This document shows positions 15,178-21,381 of a stretch of 32,085 nt of DNA, one piece after another. Where the stretch lies: contig DAJS01000016.1 in assembly GCA_002496425.1 (NCBI GenBank), forward strand, positions 566 to 32,650, given 5' to 3'. The position numbers and the translations under genes were made by a program. The notes under the pieces are model-generated. The model ran no database searches. It worked only from the letters and a program-made list of their open reading frames with translations, and had not been told where the DNA came from. This DNA is from Acidilobaceae archaeon UBA162. GTDB lineage: Archaea > Thermoproteota > Thermoprotei_A > Sulfolobales > Acidilobaceae. How positions within the stretch are numbered: the first letter of the stretch is position 1; each line of letters begins with the position of its first letter.

Positions 15178-15207
15178 AACTCACCTTAAACTGCGCCAGG
15201 GGCTTGG

Positions 15208-16377
15208 ATGTCACTCAGCGAGCCAGGCAAGAGTGTCAAGGGGAACTCGGAGGAGGACGAGCTATCCCTCCTCAAGGAGAGGGTCAAGTACCTGACGCAG
15301 CTCAACATGAGCCTTGAGCGTGATCTGGAGTTCTACAAACAGGAGCTCAATAAGCTCCTGGAACCACCATACATAGAGGCTATGCTGCTGGAGACCCTCC
15401 CCGACGGCAGGGCTATAGTGAAGAGCTCTACTGGGCCCAACCTTGTGGTTAGGGTCTCCTCAAACGTTGACGTCTCAAAACTAAGGCCCGGCGTCTCTGT
15501 GGCCCTCAACAATAAGGCCTCGACAATAGTTGAGCTACTTCCATCGATCCACGATCCCCTAGTGGAGGCCATGGAGATAGAGGAGAAGCCACCTGTGACC
15601 TTCAAGGATGTGGGGGGCCTGGAGCAACAGGTGAGGGAGCTCTATGAGGTCGTTGGACTCCCACTTGTGAAGCCTGTGCTGTTCCAGGAGATAGGAGTTG
15701 AGCCTCCTAAGGGCGTCCTGCTCTACGGTCCTCCGGGCACGGGCAAGACGTTGTTAGCCAGAGCCCTCGCTGGGGAAGTCAAGGCTACCTTCATAAGGGT
15801 TGTGGCGAGCCAGTTCGTGAATAAGTTTATCGGCGAGGGGGCAAGGATAGTTAGAGAAGTCTTCAGGCTAGCCAAGGAGAAGAAGCCCTCAATAATATTC
15901 ATCGATGAGATAGATGCCATAGGCGCCAGAAGGGTGGACATGGGCACCAGCGGTGACAGGGAGGTTCAGAGGACTATGCTTCAACTGCTGGCAGAGCTCG
16001 ACGGCTTCGACCCCCTAGAGGGCGTCAAGGTGGTAGCGGCCACCAACAGGATAGACCTGCTGGACTCAGCACTACTCAGGCCAGGCCGCTTTGACAGGTT
16101 GATAGAGGTGCCACTGCCCGACAGGAGGGGTAGGGCTGAGATACTGGCCATACACACGAGGAACATGAAGCTCAAGGACGTTGATCTGGACCGGGTGGCC
16201 GCTATGACTGAGGGCTTCTCAGGAGCCGAGCTCAAGGCAGTAGTAGTTGAGGCGGGCTTCTTCGCCATAAGGGAGAGCTCCAACCACGTCACTATGGATC
16301 ACTTTGTTAAGGCCGTAGAGAAGGTCAAGAACAGGATGGAGAAGAAGAAGCAGCTCCTGGGCACCACGCACTATTAA
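15208..16377 (+). CDS. pan: Proteasome-activating nucleotidase (PAN)
   Basis: PAN is the hexameric AAA+ ATPase that unfolds substrates and feeds them to the archaeal 20S proteasome. An N-terminal coiled coil (about 15-50) is followed by an OB domain (55-112) and the AAA+ core. The core has Walker A GPPGTGKT (174-181), pore loop KFIGEGA (206-212), Walker B IIFIDEID (229-236), sensor ATN (278-280) and the arginine-finger region LLRPGRFDR. At 389 residues it is full length. The protein ends in TTHY, so the usual C-terminal hydrophobic-Tyr-X (HbYX) docking motif is not present in its normal form. Its stop overlaps that of the convergent methyltransferase within a shared TTAA. Confidence 0.95.
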   Translation: MSLSEPGKSVKGNSEEDELSLLKERVKYLTQLNMSLERDLEFYKQELNKLLEPPYIEAMLLETLPDGRAIVKSSTGPNLVVRVSSNVDVSKLRPGVSVALNNKASTIVELLPSIHDPLVEAMEIEEKPPVTFKDVGGLEQQVRELYEVVGLPLVKPVLFQEIGVEPPKGVLLYGPPGTGKTLLARALAGEVKATFIRVVASQFVNKFIGEGARIVREVFRLAKEKKPSIIFIDEIDAIGARRVDMGTSGDREVQRTMLQLLAELDGFDPLEGVKVVAATNRIDLLDSALLRPGRFDRLIEVPLPDRRGRAEILAIHTRNMKLKDVDLDRVAAMTEGFSGAELKAVVVEAGFFAIRESSNHVTMDHFVKAVEKVKNRMEKKKQLLGTTHY

Positions 16378-17354
16378 GCATCACCGCCCTTTAACTCACT
16401 GATGGCGAACTCAGCTATAGCCTTGGCTAAGGGCACGGGCACTGCCTCACCGACCATGTTGTACTGGGAATCCCTACCCCCAAGGAATATGTGGTAGTCT
16501 GGGAATCCCATTAGCCTTGCCTGCTCCCTCACGGTTAACAGCCTGTCCTCAAAGGGGTGGATGAACCTGGAGGAACCCATGACCGTTGGGGCTGGCCTGT
16601 TGGGGTCAAGTCTTATGTAGTTCCTGAACCTCCTTCCTCCTGCCCCCTCAAAGAGTATCAGGGCTCTGCCCCACCTCAGCTTCGGTACCTTCCTCTCAAC
16701 CCTTCTCGGCAGGGGCTGTGGGGCATCGTGGTTAGGGGGCCATGGGGATCCAGGGGGTGGAAGATTCTTGAGAGCCTCCATTACAGGTATCGGCTGCCTT
16801 CTTTCCAACCTAAGCTCGACGTTGGACACGAAGACCCTGACCCTCTCGCTTGGAACGCCGTACTGCTCGGACCTGAGCACGTTGAAGTAGACCCTCTGGT
16901 AGCCGGCCTTCCTGAGCTCACGCTCTATTATGGTCCTGATAGGCCCTTCAGCTACACCGCTAACATTCTCTATGAAGAAGAGTTTAGGTTTCATCTCTCC
17001 TATCAGGCGTATCGCGTGTAGGTAGAGCTGGCCAATAGGATCCATTAGTATCCTGTCCTCGGGATCTGGCATCCTCCTCTTATTAGTTGGCGTGAAGGGT
17101 TCGCAGGGCGGGCTGGCTATCACAACATCGACATCGCCAGGGCCCACCCCTGCCAGGTCCTTCAGCGTGCTCGCCATCACGTCCTTCACATCATCAGCTA
17201 TTACAACAGTTGACGGGAAGTTAACCTTGTAGGTCTTGGCTACAGGAGGGTTGTTCTCAACAGCGGCTGTTATCCTGAAGCCCGTCTCCTTGAAGCCTCT
17301 TGAGAAACCTCCTCCACCTGCAAAGAGGTCAATGGCTGTAAAGCTTGGCCTCAT
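16374..17354 (-). CDS. DNA (cytosine-5-)-methyltransferase, apparently orphan
   Basis: This enzyme should transfer methyl from SAM to cytosine C5 in a short DNA sequence. The motifs appear in order: motif I DLFAGGGGFSRGF (9-21), motif IV SPPCEPFT with the catalytic Cys84, motif VI FIENV (128-132), motif VIII EQYGVPSERVRVF (163-175), a target-recognition stretch near 190-255, and motif X YNMVGEAVPVPLAKAI near the C-terminus. At 326 residues it is compact but complete. ATG 17354 lies inside the end of the TFE gene (26-base overlap). No restriction endonuclease or modification partner is visible nearby, so it looks like an orphan appended to an information-processing operon. Recognition sequence unknown. 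Confidence 0.92.
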   Translation of the reverse strand: MRPSFTAIDLFAGGGGFSRGFKETGFRITAAVENNPPVAKTYKVNFPSTVVIADDVKDVMASTLKDLAGVGPGDVDVVIASPPCEPFTPTNKRRMPDPEDRILMDPIGQLYLHAIRLIGEMKPKLFFIENVSGVAEGPIRTIIERELRKAGYQRVYFNVLRSEQYGVPSERVRVFVSNVELRLERRQPIPVMEALKNLPPPGSPWPPNHDAPQPLPRRVERKVPKLRWGRALILFEGAGGRRFRNYIRLDPNRPAPTVMGSSRFIHPFEDRLLTVREQARLMGFPDYHIFLGGRDSQYNMVGEAVPVPLAKAIAEFAISELKGGDA

Positions 17355-17916
17355 CCTGTTTTATCTCCTCCTCAAGCTTCTTGACACGCTCCTCAAGCAC
17401 CTTAACGTAGGGGCCATTGTTGTCAGGGATCAACATGGATCCGCACTTAGGGCACGTAAACTCATACTCGAAGGCGTAGTCAAAGGTGTACCTTGAGCCA
17501 TCCTTAGGGCAAACATAGAACTCGTTTGACTTCTCATAAGCAAGCCTCATCTTAAGCTTCTCTAACACCAACTTCTTCCTCCTCAACAGGGAGGCGTCAA
17601 GGTTCTTGGGGTCGAGGTACCAGTAGTATCTCGTAGACCCCGTCTCAGGTTGTTTGCCCTTACGGTATGAGGCCAGCCTCAGATCGTAGAATATCCTGAA
17701 GACCTTCCTCACGTCGGCCTGCTTGTAGCCCTTTAAGGCCTCGACCTCCTCGTCACTGATCCCCTTCTTGGGATCCACGCTGAGCAGGAGATCGAAGAGA
17801 TCATCAGCCAGCGCCTCGTCGATCCCTGAGCTGACCGCCAGCAGCCTTATCAGCCTCCTTAGTCCCTCTATGTTCCCTAAGTCCTTCTCTCCACTCAACC
17901 CTCTTCCCTCTCTCAC
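17329..17916 (-). CDS. tfe: Transcription initiation factor TFE (alpha subunit)
   Basis: TFE helps archaeal RNA polymerase open the promoter together with TBP and TFB. An extended winged helix covers about 18-100: ALADDLFDLLLSVDPK, then GISDEEVEALKG, a recognition helix ADVRKVFRIFYDLRLA and wing RYYWYLDP. A linker helix and a zinc-ribbon region follow (136-160), read as VCPKDG and TCPKCGS. Only three of the four expected cysteines are present (136, 155, 158), with Asp139 at the fourth site. A coiled coil ends the protein. GTG 17916 gives 195 residues. It overlaps the Trm56 gene by 113 bases in another frame and the methyltransferase by 26, implying tight co-expression. Confidence 0.9.
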   Translation of the reverse strand: MREGRGLSGEKDLGNIEGLRRLIRLLAVSSGIDEALADDLFDLLLSVDPKKGISDEEVEALKGYKQADVRKVFRIFYDLRLASYRKGKQPETGSTRYYWYLDPKNLDASLLRRKKLVLEKLKMRLAYEKSNEFYVCPKDGSRYTFDYAFEYEFTCPKCGSMLIPDNNGPYVKVLEERVKKLEEEIKQDEAKLYSH

Positions 17917-18400
17917 TGGGAACTATTACCGCCTTGGAGTCCGAGTAGTTTAATAAGAGCTCCCGACCTTTATATAGCCTATCTAAGAAAAGCGCCAGGG
18001 CTGCCACCTCGCTATGGGGCTGCGAGCTCACTGCTACATTATAGTCAGAGCTCTGGTAGTAAAAGGACTCCACCTTCTCAGCCCCTACAACTACTAACTT
18101 AGGCCTAGGGGACGAGGCTATCTTATCAATGACTAGGTCAAGGGGCAAGCCGTACATAGTTAGGTGTATTACCTCCCCGCCTGTCTCCTTCCAGTCCTTA
18201 ACGTATAGGTGTCCATTAACGCCGCACTTGTAATGTATCAGCCCTCCCCACATCCTTGAGGCCTTGACCAGCGAGTTGTAAACGGAGTCGTCACAAACAC
18301 CCTCAAGTATGAAGCCGTTGGCCCCGAAGGCCCTGGCCACCAGGGCTACATGGGTTGTAACACGCTTATCCCTTGCTGGCCTGTGGCCTAGTCTCAACAC
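17804..18400 (-). CDS. tRNA (cytidine(56)-2'-O)-methyltransferase
   Basis: aTrm56 is the archaeal SPOUT enzyme that methylates the ribose of C56 in the T-loop of tRNAs. The signature LRLGHRPARDKRVTTHVA is at the very N-terminus, followed by LVARAFGANG. The knotted cofactor site is the C-terminal part, with LVVVGAEKVESFYYQSSDYNVAVSSQPHSEVAALALFLDRL. GTG 18400 is preferred because AGGAAGGT lies just before it and relatives begin a few residues before LRLGHRP; TTG 18448 is the alternative. The last 30 or so residues, rich in Arg, Glu and Gly, go beyond the expected fold and are encoded across the TFE start. It overlaps hflX upstream. Confidence 0.92.
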   Translation of the reverse strand: MLRLGHRPARDKRVTTHVALVARAFGANGFILEGVCDDSVYNSLVKASRMWGGLIHYKCGVNGHLYVKDWKETGGEVIHLTMYGLPLDLVIDKIASSPRPKLVVVGAEKVESFYYQSSDYNVAVSSQPHSEVAALALFLDRLYKGRELLLNYSDSKAVIVPSERGKRVEWREGLREHRGTKEADKAAGGQLRDRRGAG

Positions 18401-19505
18401 GTAGACCTTCCTGTAGGGAAGTGCTAGCTGATCTAAGCATTCTAGCAAGCCCTATCACCTCCTTGAGGAGTAGATCCTGGTTCCAACCCTTTAGCGCTGA
18501 GAGCTCCACCACGGGCGCCTCGCCCACCGTCTCCCTTAGCATCTTCTCCACGGCCGCGCGACGCGTTGACAGCGTGCCAGCTGGAACGAGGTCAATCTTG
18601 TTCAGTGCTATTACTGTGCGCTTGTCTAGGGCCCCTAGCCTCCTCAGCGTGCTCAGGCCAGCCTCAAGCTTCTCCTTAATCACTTCAACTTCCTCAGAGA
18701 CGTCTATAACAAAGATCACTATGTCGGCGAGGGCCGCCTCCTGTAACGTGGAGTAGAAGGCCTCAACGATCTCAGGAGGCACGTCCCTCACAAAGCCTAC
18801 CGTGTCAACGAAGACCACCTGAAGGCCGTCATAGTTTACAGACTTGTGCTTAACAGAGAGCGTAGTGAAGTACTCAGGGCCTACAGGCTTTGACTCCCCG
18901 GTTAACATGTTGAAGAGCGAGGTCTTACCGGCAGAAGCATAGCCGACTATAGCGGCTATGACGAACCCGCTCTCCTTCCTCCTTAGCTCCTCACTGACGA
19001 CCCTTTCCTTCACTTGCTCGAGCTCGCGTCTTATCCTGGCGATTCTTGACGTCATGTACTTGACATAGCTCTCGAAGGCGTACCTGCCAGGCCCGAGGAA
19101 GTCGACTTGCTCGCCCATCTTAGACCTCCTAACATACTCCCTCACGATTGGCAGGAGGTGCTTGAGCCTTGCCATCTCTATCTGGAGCTTGGCCTCCTTG
19201 GAGCCAGCATGCTGTGCAAATATCTCAAGTATGGTCATCACTCTATCTATAACCCTTAGCCTGCTAGCTTTCTCAAGCCTGTAGATGGAGGAGGGTTCGA
19301 GATAGCCATAGTATATAATGACCTCAGCGCCACCTTCCTTGGCTCTCCTAGCTATCAAGTCGCAGGCGGCATCTGAAAGCCTACGGCCCGGCCTGGGTCT
19401 CATTATCACATCAACTACCTCATAGTCGGCGCTCTTAGCGATTGTTATGGCCTCGCTAAGATGGTCTTCAAACTCCTTAGAGACCACCAGGAGGGCCTTC
19501 CTCAT
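18366..19505 (-). CDS. hflX: GTPase HflX
   Basis: HflX is a ribosome-associated GTPase linked to rescue or splitting of stalled ribosomes. The N-terminal nucleotide-binding-like domain (1-125) contains DRVMTILEIFAQHAGSKEAK. The glycine-rich HflX segment GPGRYAFESYVKY and its long helices span 138-178. The G domain follows: G1 GYASAGKTS (188-196), G3 DTVGFV (234-239) and G4 NKID (302-305). The total of 379 residues is typical. ATG at 19505 overlaps the MBF1 stop (ATGA), and the 3' end overlaps trm56 by 35 or 83 bases depending on that start. The position between MBF1 and Trm56 suits a translation-related operon. Confidence 0.95.
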   Translation of the reverse strand: MRKALLVVSKEFEDHLSEAITIAKSADYEVVDVIMRPRPGRRLSDAACDLIARRAKEGGAEVIIYYGYLEPSSIYRLEKASRLRVIDRVMTILEIFAQHAGSKEAKLQIEMARLKHLLPIVREYVRRSKMGEQVDFLGPGRYAFESYVKYMTSRIARIRRELEQVKERVVSEELRRKESGFVIAAIVGYASAGKTSLFNMLTGESKPVGPEYFTTLSVKHKSVNYDGLQVVFVDTVGFVRDVPPEIVEAFYSTLQEAALADIVIFVIDVSEEVEVIKEKLEAGLSTLRRLGALDKRTVIALNKIDLVPAGTLSTRRAAVEKMLRETVGEAPVVELSALKGWNQDLLLKEVIGLARMLRSASTSLQEGLRVETRPQASKG

Positions 19506-20011
19506 TCCCTGGGCCCCAGACCCTTATGGCTCTCCTTCCTAACAACGGCCACATCACCAAAGGTCAGTGAGCTCTCTGGCGAACCAGGCTCCCCCTCCTC
19601 ATACTCAACAGGCTGCAGCAGCTGTACCTTGAGCAGGCCCTCAATCCTTCTGGCCAGGTCGACGGGAGGCTTAAGCTTACCTGACTCTATTTTCCTCAGC
19701 AAGTCCTCGCTGATCCTGAGCCTCTGTGCCAGGGCTGCCTGAGTCCACCCTCTGGACTCCCTGGCTCTCCTTATTATGTCAGGGTAGTCATCAACAACCT
19801 CAAGCATAGTGGAGTTGCTGGGCCTTCTGGCCGCTTTTGGCCTGACCTGGGGCACTTGGGCTTGGCGCTTCGGTACGGGCATCACGCGTCCGCTCCTGCT
19901 CAGCTTGATAAAACAGTCGTCGCAGAGCACAACCTCAACACCATCAAGCAGGACTCTGTGACCAGGGCCCTCTATGGGTCTGCCGCAGACCTCGCAGTAA
20001 AGCGTGGACAA
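19502..20011 (-). CDS. mbf1: Archaeal multiprotein bridging factor MBF1
   Basis: aMBF1 is a small ribosome-associated HTH protein, related to eukaryotic MBF1/Edf1. The N-terminal zinc ribbon has C6, C9, C30 and C33 (YCEVCG and VLCDDC). A basic linker follows (46-66), then an XRE-type helix-turn-helix at about 76-127 with RESRGWTQAALAQRL, ISEDLLRKIESGKLKP and LARRIEGLL. An acidic and Ser-rich tail completes 169 residues, a usual length. TTG 20011 is preceded by GGAAGGAGC, which decides the start. It is followed by hflX with an ATGA overlap, and preceded by the small four-Cys gene. Confidence 0.94.
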   Translation of the reverse strand: MSTLYCEVCGRPIEGPGHRVLLDGVEVVLCDDCFIKLSRSGRVMPVPKRQAQVPQVRPKAARRPSNSTMLEVVDDYPDIIRRARESRGWTQAALAQRLRISEDLLRKIESGKLKPPVDLARRIEGLLKVQLLQPVEYEEGEPGSPESSLTFGDVAVVRKESHKGLGPRE

Positions 20012-20058
20012 GCTCCTTCCGCTGTCACCCTTGGGCCTGAGGTTAAACGGCTACTGTT

Positions 20059-20301
20059 TCACTTCTGCTCCAGGTACATCTTAAGGCCAACCTTCCTGAA
20101 GGGGCACTGCTCGTAGTCGGCCTCGCACTTACGCACCTTGGACCTCGCTATGTAGGACTCTAGCACCTTACAGTACGCAATGTAGGAACCCCCTACCTCA
20201 TATACTTCGAAGAACTCACACTTAGATTCCGGCTTGTAGCTCAGCTGGTAGATGTTTATGTAAAACAACCTCTTGGGGAGTCTGGACTCCGACTGGCTCA
20301 T
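20059..20301 (-). CDS. Small four-cysteine protein heading the MBF1-TFE operon
   Basis: I cannot name this 80-residue protein. After a basic start (RLPKRLFYINIYQL), cysteines fall at 28, 44, 59 and 66, the last in a Cys-Pro-Phe, with aromatic strands between them. This matches the Cys order of the 12289-12600 protein although spacings differ (15, 14, 6 residues here; 9, 12, 8 there). Metal or Fe-S binding is a reasonable guess only. ATG 20301 is about 8 bases from the start site predicted from CTTAAGTT (20332-20339, minus strand), so it would be the first gene of the operon that continues into MBF1, HflX, Trm56, TFE and the methyltransferase. Confidence 0.72.
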   Translation of the reverse strand: MSQSESRLPKRLFYINIYQLSYKPESKCEFFEVYEVGGSYIAYCKVLESYIARSKVRKCEADYEQCPFRKVGLKMYLEQK

Positions 20302-20327
20302 GCTAAGCCCCTGGACGACTTTACTCA

Positions 20328-20340
20328 GAAAAACTTAAGG
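20328..20340 (-). promoter_or_regulatory. TATA-like box of the four-Cys/MBF1/HflX/Trm56/TFE operon
   Basis: The minus strand reads CCTTAAGTTTTTC, with CTTAAGTT centred about 26 bases upstream of 20309. It is the only clear promoter-like element seen before this tightly overlapping gene set. Confidence 0.45.
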
Positions 20341-20355
20341 GTAAGAGGCTAAGGC

Positions 20356-21303
20356 TTAAGACCTGTACTCCTGCGGCAGGGCGTTTATCAGATCCCTCAC
20401 AGCCTTGATGCTGGCGTCTAGACCCTTCTTCTCCTCCTCGTTAAGTGGCAGCTGGATTACCTTCTCTATGCCCTTTCTACCTATTACCGCAGGTACCTCA
20501 GCTATGACATCGTTGTAGCCATACTCTCCTTGCAGGTAGGCGCTTACTATGTAGACCTTATGCTGGTTCTTCTTTACGGCCTCAGCCATCAGGGCCACGC
20601 CAGCGGCAGGGCCCCAGTTGCTGCTGTAGCCGCGCAGCTTGATTATCTCAGCTCCGGCACCTATGGTCTGCTTAACCACCTCGTTTATTGAGTTATTGTC
20701 AAGCAGGCTCGTGAGCGGCGCGCCTCCAACTGTTGAGAGCCTGGGGGCTGGGAACATGTGCTCGCCATGCATGCCGAGCACTATGGGATTTATTGATGCC
20801 GGACTTATGCCAAGCTTCAACGAGGCGTAGTAGGAGAGCCTGGGAGAGTCAAGCATCCCGCTCAGCCCGAATACCTTCTCCCTTGGCGCCCCAAGCTTCT
20901 TGTACATGACGTAAACCATGGCGTCCAACGGGTTTGTGGTCAGTATTACTACGGCGTCAGGTGCATACTTCTTTATATTGTCAGCCACCTGGACTATGAC
21001 GTCAGCATTGGTCTTCAGTAGCTCCTCCCTTGTCTGTCCCGCCTTCCTAGGGAAGCCTGCGGTCACTATGACTATGTCTGAGCCCTTCATGTCCTTATAG
21101 TCATTAGAGCCATAGGCCCTCACCGACAGCCCCAGGGCGGCTGCCATGTGGTTAAGGTCAAGGGCCTCGCCCTGAGGAGCGTTGGGCTTTATGTCTATTA
21201 ACATCACATCATCAAGCTCCCTTAGCATTACGAGCGCGGCAGTCGTGACTCCTACCCTGCCGGCGCCGCCGACAACGGTTATCAAGACGTGCTCACCTCT
21301 CAC
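20356..21303 (-). CDS. mdh: Malate dehydrogenase (LDH-like family)
   Basis: The enzyme interconverts malate and oxaloacetate with NAD(H). The Rossmann motif VVGGAGRVGVTTA lies near the N-terminus. Aspartate after the second strand (LIDIK) favours NAD over NADP. The mobile loop GFPRKAGQTREEL has Arg at the position where lactate dehydrogenases have Gln, indicating malate specificity. The catalytic histidine is in GMHGEHMFP, with the partner Asp and Arg in LDSPRL. The start is not settled. A TTATTTAT box at 21323-21330 overlaps an ATG at 21324, arguing against it. GTG 21303 (leaderless) or TTG 21285 (after GAGGTGAG) fit better. Body length is about 315 residues. Confidence 0.93.
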   Translation of the reverse strand: MRGEHVLITVVGGAGRVGVTTAALVMLRELDDVMLIDIKPNAPQGEALDLNHMAAALGLSVRAYGSNDYKDMKGSDIVIVTAGFPRKAGQTREELLKTNADVIVQVADNIKKYAPDAVVILTTNPLDAMVYVMYKKLGAPREKVFGLSGMLDSPRLSYYASLKLGISPASINPIVLGMHGEHMFPAPRLSTVGGAPLTSLLDNNSINEVVKQTIGAGAEIIKLRGYSSNWGPAAGVALMAEAVKKNQHKVYIVSAYLQGEYGYNDVIAEVPAVIGRKGIEKVIQLPLNEEEKKGLDASIKAVRDLINALPQEYRS

Positions 21304-21322
21304 TGCTCCTATAGAGGTTCCC

Positions 21323-21330
21323 ATAAATAA
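21323..21330 (-). promoter_or_regulatory. TATA box of mdh
   Basis: The minus strand reads TTATTTAT in the 57-base gap after valS. It predicts initiation near 21300, downstream of the apparent ATG at 21324, and so affects the choice of start. Confidence 0.5.
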
Positions 21331-21381
21331 GCAGAGATTAGAGGCACGTATAGAAACTCGCTGTTGTGAATCTCAAGCACG

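Larger units (their letters stand above)
14899..15207. other. 309-base non-coding region, candidate replication origin
   Basis: No plausible gene lies here on either strand, and I see no tRNA or box C/D pattern. The region holds a perfect inverted repeat GACTC-TATAG-GAGTC (14932-14946) and an AT-rich core at 14970-15014, about two-thirds A/T in an otherwise GC-rich neighbourhood, with the direct repeat TATTAC. There is a repeated CCTCTGGC (around 15018 and 15053), an 11-bp direct repeat and a palindrome at the PAN promoter. It lies directly after the WhiP-like gene. I see no canonical ORB (no TCCAxxGGAAAC). It could simply be the PAN control region; the origin call is inference. Confidence 0.4.

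Noticed and set aside
14899..15207. Possible tRNA or box C/D RNA in the long gap
   Set aside because: No T-loop GGTTCGAAT-like sequence with matching acceptor arms, and no paired RUGAUGA/CUGA boxes at suitable spacing were found.
16557..17021. Open frame of 154 codons opposite the cytosine methyltransferase
   Set aside because: It covers conserved methyltransferase motifs VI to VIII on the other strand; an antisense shadow in GC-rich DNA.
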